Part shown: positions 1 through 9,144 of the stretch, in pieces
How the letters are laid out: each line of letters opens with the position of its first letter
Numbering within the stretch: the stretch's first letter is position 1
Source of the DNA: Microvirga zambiensis WSM3693
GTDB taxonomy: Bacteria > Pseudomonadota > Alphaproteobacteria > Rhizobiales > Beijerinckiaceae
DNA: 64,000 nucleotides
NCBI RefSeq assembly: GCF_016735695.1
Contig: NZ_JAERQD010000022.1
Coordinates: 1 to 64,000, forward strand
Direction: 5' to 3'
Made by a program: the position numbers and the translations under genes
The notes under the pieces: model-generated
What the model saw: the letters and a program-made list of their open reading frames with translations, nothing else
Databases searched by the model: none
What the model was told of the DNA's origin: nothing

Positions 1-707
<707 letters not shown>

Positions 708-852
708 CGGATCAGGTTCTGCCCCAGAGGGAGATGAAGCGTGAGGAGATCTCCCCGCGCGGCTAAACTCAATGTAGGCACACCGTCACGCCTTGCCAAG
801 GGAATGCGGCGCCCATGCGGCACGATCCCATTCACCCGGCTAAGAGATTTGG

Positions 853-1878
853 CTAACGGCCGCGCCGGCGCGGCGGTTCCGGTGCAATGAAGACCTGCCC
901 CGAATGACCCAGGCGCACGAGCGCGCCTGCGATGGTGAGGCGCAGCCCCTCCCCCGCCCGGACGGCCTCGCGCAGACGCACGGTGCAGGATTCCAGTCTG
1001 TTCAGGCGACTATTGTCCAGATCGAGACCGGCCTGGGCAAGGGCCAGTTCCAGCACCCGCAGGGCGATCTCGAACGGCTCGTCGGCAAGGATGCCGCCCC
1101 TGAAGGACAGGCCCCCCTCGGCGAGCACCGGCGCGGCGCACGCCAGCGCCTTCCGCGCCGTGAGATCGAGCGCCGCGTCGGCCTGGGCCGCCCGCTCCGC
1201 GAGGCGCGCGAGGCGCTCGGCCGTCAGGCCCTCCTCCGCGAGAAGCGGCATGAGCCGGCGCCAGCGGACCCTGGCATAATCCTCGCTCGCGTTCGAAGGA
1301 TCGACGACGAAGGGCCAGCCCTGTCCATGGCAGAGGTCGAGGAGGCGCGATTTCGGCCAGTCGAGAAGCGGCCTCGCATGGCAAATGCCCTGCCTGTCCG
1401 TCTCAGGACGCATGCCGGCGAGGCCGGAGAGACCGGAGCCGCGGGAGAGCCGCATCATCACCGTCTCGGCCTGGTCGTCGAGGGTATGGGCGGTGACGAG
1501 ATGCGAGGCGCCTTCCTTGCGGGCATAGGCGACGAGAAGCCGGTAGCGCGCCTCGCGCGCCGCCTCCTGGATCCCGGTCGACGGCTTGTCGCCCGTCCAG
1601 ACCATGATGCGATGGGACAGGCCGAGAGCGGCGGCCTCGCGGGCCACGAAAGCGGCTTCGTCGGCGGCTTCCGGCCGCAGGCCGTGATCGATCGTTGCGA
1701 CGAGAACAGGCGGCTTGTCGGACCTGGCGCGCCAGCGGGCCAAAAGGTGCATCAGCGCCATCGAGTCAGGCCCGCCGGAAACGGCGGCGACGATGCCCGA
1801 GGCGCGATTGAGGGAAGCGAAGAGGCTGTCCAGCCCATCGTCCGAGAGCTTGTCGTCGGGCGGCGGAAGGGCGGACAT
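853..1878 (-). CDS. tilS: tRNA(Ile)-lysidine synthetase TilS
   Basis: TilS attaches lysine to C34 of the CAU-anticodon isoleucine tRNA using ATP, which changes both its codon reading (AUA) and its charging; it is normally essential and cytoplasmic. The 341-residue protein carries the PP-loop ATP pyrophosphatase signature SGGPDS at 34-39 and downstream segments typical of the family (TIDHGLRPEA, HTLDDQAETVMMRL). The C-terminal part is variable, as usual in alphaproteobacterial forms. It lies 30 bases downstream of cpoB and upstream of ftsH on the same strand, the standard order. Start ATG at 1876-1878. Confidence 0.95.
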   Translation of the reverse strand: MSALPPPDDKLSDDGLDSLFASLNRASGIVAAVSGGPDSMALMHLLARWRARSDKPPVLVATIDHGLRPEAADEAAFVAREAAALGLSHRIMVWTGDKPSTGIQEAAREARYRLLVAYARKEGASHLVTAHTLDDQAETVMMRLSRGSGLSGLAGMRPETDRQGICHARPLLDWPKSRLLDLCHGQGWPFVVDPSNASEDYARVRWRRLMPLLAEEGLTAERLARLAERAAQADAALDLTARKALACAAPVLAEGGLSFRGGILADEPFEIALRVLELALAQAGLDLDNSRLNRLESCTVRLREAVRAGEGLRLTIAGALVRLGHSGQVFIAPEPPRRRGR

Positions 1879-1907
1879 GGCTTAAGCCCTACGAATTCTT
1901 CAGCGGC

Positions 1908-2873
1908 TCAGCTGCACTTGATGCGCTTCTGCTCGCGGTCGGAGGCCTGACGGACGGGGGCGGAGGCCTGCGGATACTTGCGGTCGAGTTCGGAGAAGAC
2001 AGCGCAGGCGCGATCCTTGGCACCGATCCCGTTCAGCGAAATGCCGAGCCGCAGCAGGGCATCGGGAGCCTTGGACGCATCGGGGTGTTCGGCGGAAACG
2101 TTCAGGAACTGCTCCGCGGCCTCGCGGTAGCGGCCGCGCTGGAGATAGGTCTCGCCGAGCCAGAACGTCGCCTCGGGCACGAGCTTGTCGCGCGGGTTGG
2201 ACTGGAGGAAGCGGCGGAAGCCCATCTCGGCCTGATCGTACTGCTTCTGCGAGAACGAGGCGTAGGCCGCATCGAAATCAGCACGCGGGTTGCCGACGCT
2301 GGTCGCAGCGACGCTCGGGCCGGGACGCTCGGCAATGGCGCCCTGCGGAAGGGCTCCCACGCGGTCGTGCCCGCCCCCGTCCATCGGCGCGCCGTCAACG
2401 CCGTCCTGCTCGATGAGGTCGCCGATTCCCGCCAGCTGCCCACCGGGCAGCGGCATGGGACGGCCCGCATCCGCCGTGAGAGGGGCCGATGGCGTCGTCG
2501 AGCCGAGCGGCCGGGGCGAACCGGGCGCATCCGGCGTCTCGGACGGATCGAAGACATCGCTGCGGCGCTGAGGCTGTGCGGGTGCCGGCTGCGGCTGGGC
2601 CGGACGCGAGGGCGTCGCGGTCGGGGGTGAGGAGGACGGCCGCGAGCCGCCGCTTCTCTCCTGGAAGCGGAACTCCACATCTTCCTGGAACTTGCGCAGC
2701 TGATCCTTCAGCTGCCGGTTCTCGTATTGGAGTTGCTCCATCTGGCCGGAGATCTGGCGGAACTGGCTCTCGAGCCGGTTCAGCCGCACGATCGCGTCGG
2801 CGGCATCCTGCGCCGCGGCGGGGCCAACGGAAGCCATGGCTAAGGCGAAAAAGACAAACAGGCGTCGAAACAT
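1908..2873 (-). CDS. cpoB: Tol-Pal system periplasmic TPR protein CpoB (YbgF)
   Basis: CpoB is a periplasmic partner of TolA that coordinates peptidoglycan synthesis with outer-membrane constriction at division. From the chosen ATG (2871-2873) the protein has 321 residues: a signal peptide (MFRRLFVFFALAM, ending near AAAQ), a coiled-coil segment rich in Gln/Glu/Leu (about 30-75), a Pro/Ser-rich linker, and C-terminal tetratricopeptide repeats beginning near ADFDAAYASF. The frame is open 30 codons further upstream, but that stretch covers a terminator-like region and lacks export character, so the later start is preferred. It follows pal after a hairpin that probably lowers read-through. Confidence 0.93.
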   Translation of the reverse strand: MFRRLFVFFALAMASVGPAAAQDAADAIVRLNRLESQFRQISGQMEQLQYENRQLKDQLRKFQEDVEFRFQERSGGSRPSSSPPTATPSRPAQPQPAPAQPQRRSDVFDPSETPDAPGSPRPLGSTTPSAPLTADAGRPMPLPGGQLAGIGDLIEQDGVDGAPMDGGGHDRVGALPQGAIAERPGPSVAATSVGNPRADFDAAYASFSQKQYDQAEMGFRRFLQSNPRDKLVPEATFWLGETYLQRGRYREAAEQFLNVSAEHPDASKAPDALLRLGISLNGIGAKDRACAVFSELDRKYPQASAPVRQASDREQKRIKCS

Positions 2874-2917
2874 GCTGGGATTACCGTGAGGTCCTCGATC
2901 GAGGAGGCCGATAACAC

Positions 2918-2951
2918 AAAAGCGCCGCCACGGCGAGGTCGTGGCGGCGCT
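2918..2951 (-). terminator. Hairpin with U-run between pal and cpoB
   Basis: A perfect 12-bp stem (AGCGCCGCCACG pairing with CGTGGCGGCGCT, loop of seven) occupies 2921-2951. On the minus strand it is followed by TTTTGTG. It has the form of an intrinsic terminator or attenuator placed after pal and before cpoB, so cpoB-tilS-ftsH would be partly uncoupled from pal. Confidence 0.65.
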
Positions 2952-2986
2952 CTTCGCTTTCACGAGAGGTTGAAGCCGGTGAGGCT

Positions 2987-3487
2987 TTATGCCCCGGCGC
3001 CGCCGCCGAGCACCGTCACGGCGCGGCGATTCTGCGACCAGCAGGAGATGTCGTTGCAGACCGCGACCGGGCGCTCCTTGCCGTAGGACACGGTGCGGAA
3101 GCGGTTGCCCGGGATGCCGCGGGAGATCAGGTAGTCGCGCACGACCTGCGCGCGGCGGGCCGAGAGCGAGAAGTTGTACTCGCGGGTGCCGCGCTCGTCA
3201 GCATGGCCTTCGAGGATGAAGGTGTATTGCGGATAGCGCTGCAGCCACTGGGCCTGCTTGTCGAGGGTCGCGACGGCGGTGGGGGTGAGATCGGTCGAGT
3301 CGGTCTCGAAGAACACGCGGTCGCCCACGTTCACGACGAAATCCTGGGCACTTCCGGGGGTGGCCGCACCGCCGGCACCGAAACCGCCGGCCCCATCGGC
3401 CATGCCATCTTTGTTGGACGAACACGCCGCCGCCCCGAGGGCGAGGACGATAGCAGCGGCGAACTTGACGGCGCGCAGCGTCATCAT
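2987..3487 (-). CDS. pal: Peptidoglycan-associated lipoprotein Pal
   Basis: Pal is the outer-membrane lipoprotein of the Tol-Pal machine; it binds the diaminopimelate side chain of peptidoglycan and the periplasmic protein TolB. The 166-residue protein has a short lipoprotein signal with lipobox LGAAAC and a C-terminal OmpA domain with the binding signature GHADERGTREYN. The tandem ATG ATG start at 3487 has AAGGAG eight bases upstream; a TTG six bases earlier is also in frame but worse placed. Pal is usually next to tolB, but here two opposite-strand genes (3734-5963) separate them, so pal needs its own promoter in 3488-3733. Confidence 0.96.
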   Translation of the reverse strand: MMTLRAVKFAAAIVLALGAAACSSNKDGMADGAGGFGAGGAATPGSAQDFVVNVGDRVFFETDSTDLTPTAVATLDKQAQWLQRYPQYTFILEGHADERGTREYNFSLSARRAQVVRDYLISRGIPGNRFRTVSYGKERPVAVCNDISCWSQNRRAVTVLGGGAGA

Positions 3488-3733
3488 TGGCAATACTCCT
3501 TACACATACGTTTGCCGAACGTTGTGACTTTCATATCGGGGGGATGGTTAAAGGAGGGTTCCGTCAACCGGTGGGGCGACACGCGGGATTAAGGTGAATT
3601 ATGGCCAAGTTGTGGAAGTTGGGGTTAGGGTTAATCCACCGTAAATGAACTTCGTGTGACCCTATGCAGTGTGCCGTTGGGTAAGAACGAAGCTGAGCTG
3701 CTGCGAATTGCCGGTCTCGTGCGTTGAGAGGTC

Positions 3734-5248
3734 ATGAATATCGTGACGACCCAGCCTGTGAGTTTCGGACGACCCCATCGCCAGGGCATGGACGACCCGC
3801 GTCTCGAGCGGGCCTTCGCCCGCATCGCCGACAGCGATTTGCGCCACGGCAATGCGATCGCGCTCCTGCGGGATTCGCGGGAGAACTATCCCGCCTGGCT
3901 CGAGGCGATCCGCGAGGCCAAGGACGTCATCCATTTCGAGAACTTCATCGTCGCCGACGACGAGACGGGCCGGGCCTTCGCGGATGCCCTGATCGAGCGG
4001 GCCCGCGCCGGCGTTCGGGTGCGCGTTCTCTACGATTGGCTCGGATCAACCTTCCGCGCCCTGCCCGGCTACTGGCGCCGTCTGCGCGAGGCTGGGGTCG
4101 AGACCCGGGTCTTCAATCCGCCCCGGCTGACGGATCCGTTCTGGGTTCGCCGCAACCATCGCAAGCTCATCACCGTCGACGGCCGCATCGGGTTCGTTTC
4201 GGGCCTGTGCATTTCCGACAGCTGGATCGGCAAGAATGGAAGCGAGCCCTGGCGCGACACGGGCCTTTCCGTGGAAGGACCGCTGGTAGCCGACCTCGAC
4301 GCCACTTTCGCGGAGAGCTGGGTTCTCGCCGGCATGAAGCCGATCCCGAAATCGGAGCTGCCGGATGCGGACGACATCCCACAGGCAGGCTCGGTGGCGG
4401 CGCGGGTGATCAGCGGCGAGCCCGGCATGTTTCGGACCTACCGGGTCGATCAGTTCATCGCCGCGACGGCGCAGCGCAATCTCTGGCTCACGGATGCCTA
4501 TTTCGTCGCCACCACCTCCTACGTTCAGGCGCTCGGCGAGGCGGCGCGGGACGGCGTGGACGTGCGCATCCTCGTGCCCGGATCGAGTGACGTGCCGGCG
4601 CTGCAGCCGGTGGTGCGGGCGGGCTACCGCTCGCTGATCGAGGCCGGCATCCGCGTCTACGAGTGGAACGGCTCCATGCTGCACGCCAAGACGGCGGTGT
4701 CGGATGGGCGCTGGGCCCGTATCGGCTCGACCAATCTCAACATCGCGAGCTGGGCGACCAATTGGGAGCTCGACGTGGTGGTCGAGGATACGGCCTTCGC
4801 CGAGGCCATGGAGGCGATGTATCTGGAAGATCTCGCCAACGCGACCGAGATCGTTCCCGGCTGGCAATCCCGCCGCCGGCAGGCGAGGAACATGCGCTCA
4901 CGACGCGGGCTACGGCCGAAGAAGAAGGGCGGCGTACGCAGGCTGGCGGCGGGCGCCCTGGCGCTCTCGAGCACGGTGGGCAAGGCCGTCGGCTCGCGGT
5001 CGCTGACCGCGACCGAGGCGGGCAGCGTCGCCATCATCGGCTTCGCGCTTCTCGCCCTCGCCGCCCTGATCATGTTCGTGCCCGTGCTGGTCGTGGCCCC
5101 AGTCGTGATCGTCCTCGCCTGGCTCGCCCTCGCCCTGCTGATCCGCGCCTTCCGGCTGAAGCGGCGGGTCCGCCTGAGGCGCCGCAAGCTCGCCCTGCGA
5201 CGCAAGCTCGCCCAGATCAAGGCGCATGAATCCCCTCCAGGGGAATAA
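3734..5248 (+). CDS. cls: Cardiolipin synthase-like phospholipase D family protein
   Basis: This 504-residue protein belongs to the bacterial PLD-type cardiolipin synthases, which condense two phosphatidylglycerols or transfer a phosphatidyl group. Two HxK motifs are visible: HRKLITVDG at 142-150 and HAKTAVSDG near 317, the second followed by GSTNLN. Unlike E. coli ClsA, there is no N-terminal membrane pair; instead a basic stretch and a hydrophobic region (about 431-470) sit near the C-terminus, followed by a very Arg/Lys-rich tail. The start ATG at 3734 lies in a gap divergent from pal. Exact substrate (cardiolipin or another phosphatidyl acceptor) cannot be read from sequence. Confidence 0.88.
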   Translation: MNIVTTQPVSFGRPHRQGMDDPRLERAFARIADSDLRHGNAIALLRDSRENYPAWLEAIREAKDVIHFENFIVADDETGRAFADALIERARAGVRVRVLYDWLGSTFRALPGYWRRLREAGVETRVFNPPRLTDPFWVRRNHRKLITVDGRIGFVSGLCISDSWIGKNGSEPWRDTGLSVEGPLVADLDATFAESWVLAGMKPIPKSELPDADDIPQAGSVAARVISGEPGMFRTYRVDQFIAATAQRNLWLTDAYFVATTSYVQALGEAARDGVDVRILVPGSSDVPALQPVVRAGYRSLIEAGIRVYEWNGSMLHAKTAVSDGRWARIGSTNLNIASWATNWELDVVVEDTAFAEAMEAMYLEDLANATEIVPGWQSRRRQARNMRSRRGLRPKKKGGVRRLAAGALALSSTVGKAVGSRSLTATEAGSVAIIGFALLALAALIMFVPVLVVAPVVIVLAWLALALLIRAFRLKRRVRLRRRKLALRRKLAQIKAHESPPGE

Positions 5249-5278
5249 GAAGAGGGTAATAAGAGGAAGTGACTTAGG

Positions 5279-5304
5279 GGAAACAAACGGTCAAGCTTGG
5301 CGTT
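5279..5304 (+). promoter_or_regulatory. Possible EcfG-type general-stress promoter
   Basis: GGAAAC at 5279-5284, 16 bases, then CGTT at 5301-5304. The alphaproteobacterial general stress sigma factor EcfG prefers GGAAC-N16/17-CGTT, so this is one mismatch away. It would start transcription about 40 bases before the HdeD-like gene, a sensible target for a stress regulon. This is inference from motif only. Confidence 0.35.
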
Positions 5305-5348
5305 GACCTCAGTCAAGGTCGTTGCGTCCCTTTTCGAGGAGGACATCC

Positions 5349-5963
5349 ATGGCTACAGGCACCACAGGCTCTTTCGATTCCTTTGACCGCACCCACGCCA
5401 TGAGCCAGCTTCTGGCACAGAACTGGTGGGCACTGGCGCTCCGCGGCGTTTTCGCCATCATCTTCGCGCTCATCGCCTTCTTCTCGCCGGGAGCGACGCT
5501 CCTGTCCCTGGTCTGGGTCTTCGCGGCCTACATGCTGGTCGACGGCGTGTTCGAGATCGTCTCGGGCATCAGGGCAGCCTCCAACCACCAGCGCTGGGGC
5601 CTGCTGATCCTCGCCGGCGTCCTGAACATCCTGGTCGGCATTGTCGCCTTCCTGATGCCGGGGCTGACGGTCCTGTTCTTCGTCACCCTGATGGCGGTGT
5701 GGTCGCTGATCACCGGCGTGCTGATGATCGTGGCGGCGTTCAAGCTCAACGCAACCTACGGCCGCGGCTGGCTGATCTTCAGCGGCATCGTCTCGGTGCT
5801 GTTCGGCATCGCGCTTCTGGTCGCTCCGCTCGTCGGCGCCGTGGTGCTGACCTGGTGGCTCGGCGCCTACGCCCTCGTCTTCGGCATCTCCCTCATCGCC
5901 CTCGCCTTCAAGCTCAAGGGCCGCAAGGACGAGATGGGCACTGCGACTCCGATGCGGGCGTGA
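5349..5963 (+). CDS. HdeD-family (DUF308) membrane protein
   Basis: A 204-residue integral membrane protein with about six hydrophobic helices in three repeated pairs, the hallmark of the HdeD/DUF308 family, whose E. coli member contributes to acid resistance at high cell density. The ATG at 5349 has a strong GAGGAGGA ribosome site six bases upstream; an in-frame TTG at 5322 would put that site inside the gene. Together with cls it forms a plus-strand island inserted in the Tol-Pal block. It is followed by a small terminator hairpin and a palindromic repeat. Precise function is not known. Confidence 0.85.
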   Translation: MATGTTGSFDSFDRTHAMSQLLAQNWWALALRGVFAIIFALIAFFSPGATLLSLVWVFAAYMLVDGVFEIVSGIRAASNHQRWGLLILAGVLNILVGIVAFLMPGLTVLFFVTLMAVWSLITGVLMIVAAFKLNATYGRGWLIFSGIVSVLFGIALLVAPLVGAVVLTWWLGAYALVFGISLIALAFKLKGRKDEMGTATPMRA

Positions 5964-5983
5964 GCGCAGAAGGCAAGAGGTAA

Positions 5984-6006
5984 GAGCGCCTCTAGGCGCC
6001 CTTTTG
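5984..6006 (+). terminator. Terminator after the HdeD-like gene
   Basis: Stem GCGCC/GGCGC with loop TCTA at 5986-5999, then CCTTTTG. Short but well placed 20 bases after the stop codon. Confidence 0.55.
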
Positions 6007-6066
6007 TCTTCGTGGTCGGGAGCGTCAACGATGATCCTGCATCGCAAAACGAGTGTGGCGCTATTT

Positions 6067-6175
6067 CCCTCCCTCCTTGTGGGGGAGGGCTAGGGAGGGG
6101 GGTGCCGGCGCCGGAGCCTGAAAGGTTCGCCCTCATACCCCCCTCTCCAACTCTCCCCCACAAGGGGGGAGAGGG
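6067..6175 (+). repeat. Palindromic intergenic element, family A, copy 1
   Basis: Two GC-rich palindromic arms (each of the form CCCTCC..TTGTGG..GGAGGG) flank a variable core of about 60 bases. The same element occurs at 11240-11347 and 36146-36253 in the opposite orientation. It lies between convergent hdeD-like and tolB genes. Confidence 0.85.
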
Positions 6176-6185
6176 CCTGTTGCGA

Positions 6186-7511
6186 TTACCGCGCCTCGCT
6201 CAGGAGCGGCGACCAGGTCGGGTCGGAGGCGAAGGACGGGGTCGGCACCGGCTGCTCGACGCGGCCGGTGATGTCGACCATGTAGAGCTTGCCGCCGGCC
6301 TGTCCGCCCGGATCGCGGAAGAACAGGATGTACTGGCCGTTGGGCGCCCAGGTCGGGCTCTCGTTGTGGAAGCCTTCCGTCAGGATGCGCTCGCCCGAGC
6401 CGTCCGGCTTCATGATGCCGATGGCAAAGCCGCCGGCGCGCTGCTTGGTGAAGGCGATGTAGTCGCCGCGCGGCGACCAGGCCGGCTGCGAATAGGAGCC
6501 GTCGCCGAACGAGATGCGGCGCTGGTCCGAGCCGTCTACGTTCATCACGTAGATCTGCTGCTTGCCGCCGCGATCGCTCTCGAACACGATCTGCTTTCCG
6601 TCCGGCGAGAACGACGGCGAGGTGTCGATGGCACCCGTCGAGGTCAGGCGCGTGGTCGCCTGCGAGCCGAGATTCATCATGAAGATGTTGGCGTTGCCGC
6701 CCTGCTGCAGGCTCATGACGATGCGCTGGCCCTCAGGCCCGAAGCGCGGCGAGGAGGCCATGTCGGGGAAGTTGCCGAGCACCTGCCGCGAACCGCTCTC
6801 CAGGTTGATCACCTGAACGCGCGGCTGCTGGCCCTCGACCTGCGACATGTAGGTGATGTCCTGCGTCGCCGGCGAATAGCGCGGCGCCACGACGGACGTG
6901 TCGCCTTGCGTCAGGTAGCGCACATTGGCGCCGTCCTGGTCCATGATCGCGAGACGCTTGCGACGGTGCTCCTTCGGGCCCGATTCATCGACGAACACCA
7001 TGCGCGTGTCGAAGAAGCCGCCGAAACCGGTGACCTTGGTGTAGACAGCATCGGAAATGATGTGGCCGACGCGGCGCCAGAAATTGGCGTCCGTAACGTA
7101 TTGCTGGCCCGCAAGCTGCTGGCCCGATTCGATGTCCCACAGGCGGAACTCGGCGCGAAGCCGGCCGGAGGGATCACGCGAGACGCGGCCCGTCACGAGC
7201 GCCTGGGCGCCCGCCATCTTCCAGGCATCGAAGCGCGGAGCGGCGTCGAAGGACGGACGCTCGGGAAAGCGCGACTTGTCGAGCGGTGCGAAATAGCCCG
7301 AGCGCTGCAGGTTGTTGGTGATGATGCCGGAGACGCGCTGGCCGAGATCGCCCTCGCCGGAGAAATCGGCAATGGCGATGGGCATGGGCTGGAACTGGCC
7401 GCCCGGTCCGACGCGGAACGAGAGCTGCGCCTGCGCTGCGGGCACGAGCACCGCCATCGGCAGGACGACGGCCAATGCGACGAGAAAACGGGAAACGAAG
7501 CGGGTAATCAT
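6186..7511 (-). CDS. tolB: Tol-Pal system protein TolB
   Basis: TolB is a periplasmic beta-propeller that links Pal with TolA during outer-membrane constriction. The 441-residue form from ATG 7509-7511 starts with a signal peptide ([21 protein letters not shown], cleavage after AQA) followed by the TolB N-terminal domain (about 25-165) and propeller repeats with recurring SPDG/SPRGD-like turns (for example [16 protein letters not shown]). A TTG five codons upstream is also in frame. It lies 27 bases after tolA. The gene ends next to a repeat element, and pal is absent downstream, unlike the usual tolB-pal pair. Confidence 0.97.
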   Translation of the reverse strand: MITRFVSRFLVALAVVLPMAVLVPAAQAQLSFRVGPGGQFQPMPIAIADFSGEGDLGQRVSGIITNNLQRSGYFAPLDKSRFPERPSFDAAPRFDAWKMAGAQALVTGRVSRDPSGRLRAEFRLWDIESGQQLAGQQYVTDANFWRRVGHIISDAVYTKVTGFGGFFDTRMVFVDESGPKEHRRKRLAIMDQDGANVRYLTQGDTSVVAPRYSPATQDITYMSQVEGQQPRVQVINLESGSRQVLGNFPDMASSPRFGPEGQRIVMSLQQGGNANIFMMNLGSQATTRLTSTGAIDTSPSFSPDGKQIVFESDRGGKQQIYVMNVDGSDQRRISFGDGSYSQPAWSPRGDYIAFTKQRAGGFAIGIMKPDGSGERILTEGFHNESPTWAPNGQYILFFRDPGGQAGGKLYMVDITGRVEQPVPTPSFASDPTWSPLLSEAR

Positions 7512-7538
7512 GGGATGATGTCTCAAGCTTGATGGGCT

Positions 7539-8660
7539 TTAAGAGAGAGGAGGGTCGAACTGGACGTTCAGGACCTTCCAGTCGGAGTAATACGGCGCGA
7601 ATTTCGCCGGGATCTCGAACTGGCGGCACCGGCGGATGGCCCTGACGGCGGCATCCGCGACCGCGCGGTCGGTGGAGGAGCTCCCCGCCTGAAGAACCCG
7701 CGGCTCGGTGCTGAGCGAGCCGTCCTGGTTGAGGCGGATATCGAGGATCGGGGCCGTGACCTGTCCGCCCGAGGCCGCGATCGGCGCGCTGTAGCAGCGC
7801 TCGATCTGCGAGACCAGCAGGCCGATGAGGGCATCGCGCAGGCTCGGCGACAGCTTCGCAGCCGATCCCGTCGCGGTGCCGAGCGAAGCGGTCTTCTGGA
7901 CCTCCGCGCCGGTCGCGCCGGTGGATTGATGCTTTTCCTTGCTGTCGAGGAACTGCTTCAGGTCGCCCATGTCGAGCTTCTTGGCGGCCTGCGCTTCCTT
8001 GCGCGCCTTGGCCTCGGCCTCTTCCTTGGCCTTGGCTTCCGCAAGCTTCTTCGCTTCCGCCTCGGCTTTCGCCTTGGCTTCCGCTTCAGCCTTCGCCCTG
8101 GCCTCTGCGACCTTCCTGGCTTCCGCCTCGGCCTTGGCTTTCGCCTCAGCTTCGGCCTTGGCCTTCGCTGCGGCCTCGATCTTGGCCTGCTCGGCGGCCT
8201 TGGCCTTCTCGATGGCCTCGGCTTCCGCCTTTTCCTGCAGCTTTTTCTCTTCCGCAGCCTTGGCCTCGGCGGCCTTTTCTTCCTGCGAGCGGGTCGGCGG
8301 CGCGGGCGGCGGCGGCTGGGCGGCGACCGGCTCTTCCTTGTCGGCGACCTTCATCTCCTCCGGACGCTTGGGCGGCGCGGGAGCGTCGCGCTTGTCCTCG
8401 CCGGGATCCTTAATCTCGGCCTTGTCGGCGACGCGCTCGGCACGCGGCTTCGGTTGCGGTGCCTTGGCGTTGGTCTCGCCCTTGGTGATCTGCGAGAGCT
8501 GATTGTCGGTGATGATCTCGACGGGGATGCCTTCCTGCGCCTCGGGAAACTCCGAGACGGCGGACAGGCCGATCATGGCGGCAGCCAGAAGCGAGGCGTG
8601 CGCGACGCCCGAGACCCAGAAGCCCGGCTCGGAGGTGTTGAATTTCAGCTTCAACGCCAC
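7539..8660 (-). CDS. tolA: Cell envelope integrity protein TolA (TonB-type C-terminus)
   Basis: TolA bridges the inner membrane TolQR motor to Pal/TolB. The 373-residue protein has a membrane helix near 15-35, a Pro/Lys-rich region with PPPPAPPTR (about 115-125), a long Ala/Lys/Glu helix (about 130-230; repeated AKAEAEAKAKAEAEA-like heptads), and a C-terminal globular domain with the pair of cysteines typical of TolA (IERCYSAP and RRCRQFEIP). It begins with ATG at 8658-8660, 28 bases after tolR. The low-complexity helix makes codon repetition obvious in the DNA, but it is ordinary for this family. Confidence 0.94.
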   Translation of the reverse strand: MALKLKFNTSEPGFWVSGVAHASLLAAAMIGLSAVSEFPEAQEGIPVEIITDNQLSQITKGETNAKAPQPKPRAERVADKAEIKDPGEDKRDAPAPPKRPEEMKVADKEEPVAAQPPPPAPPTRSQEEKAAEAKAAEEKKLQEKAEAEAIEKAKAAEQAKIEAAAKAKAEAEAKAKAEAEARKVAEARAKAEAEAKAKAEAEAKKLAEAKAKEEAEAKARKEAQAAKKLDMGDLKQFLDSKEKHQSTGATGAEVQKTASLGTATGSAAKLSPSLRDALIGLLVSQIERCYSAPIAASGGQVTAPILDIRLNQDGSLSTEPRVLQAGSSSTDRAVADAAVRAIRRCRQFEIPAKFAPYYSDWKVLNVQFDPPLS

Positions 8661-8688
8661 GTTTGTTTGCCCCTTGTCCTTATCCCGC

Positions 8689-9132
8689 TCAGCGCTGGTC
8701 GACCTCGGTCACGAGGGCGACGCGCTTGTACCCCGCCGTCGTCACGATCGACATCACCTGGGCGACGCGTCCGTAATCGACCTTCTTGTCCCCGCGGACG
8801 AAGATACGCTCATCGAAGCCCGACTTCGAGACCTCCGCGAGCTTGCCGACGATGGCCTCGTCCGTAAGCTCGCTCTCCCCCAGGAACACCTGGCCGTTCG
8901 CCTTGATGGAGAGCGTCACCGGCGTCGCATCGGAATTCAGCGGCGCGGCCTTGGTCTGCGGCAGATCGAGCGGCACGCCGGCCGTCATCATGGGGGCTGC
9001 CACCATGAAGATGATGAGCAGCACCAGCATGACGTCGATGAACGGCGTCATGTTGATCTCGTTGATCGCACCGGCCGTGCGGGCGCGCCTGCGCCGCCGT
9101 CCGCCTCCTGCCGCTCCTGTGATCATCGCCAT
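8689..9132 (-). CDS. tolR: Tol-Pal system protein TolR (ExbD family)
   Basis: TolR is the single-span proton-channel partner of TolQ. The 147-residue protein has a Gly/Arg-rich cytoplasmic start, then INEINMTPFIDVMLVLLIIF with the channel aspartate at D33, and a periplasmic ExbD-like domain. ATG at 9130-9132 follows an AAGGGG ribosome site. It starts 12 bases after the end of tolQ, consistent with translational coupling. Confidence 0.96.
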   Translation of the reverse strand: MAMITGAAGGGRRRRRARTAGAINEINMTPFIDVMLVLLIIFMVAAPMMTAGVPLDLPQTKAAPLNSDATPVTLSIKANGQVFLGESELTDEAIVGKLAEVSKSGFDERIFVRGDKKVDYGRVAQVMSIVTTAGYKRVALVTEVDQR

Positions 9133-9144
9133 GCCGGTTCCCCT

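Noticed and set aside
3734..5963. cls-hdeD island as a genomic island with mobility genes
   Set aside because: No integrase, transposase or tRNA border; base composition looks like the neighbours.
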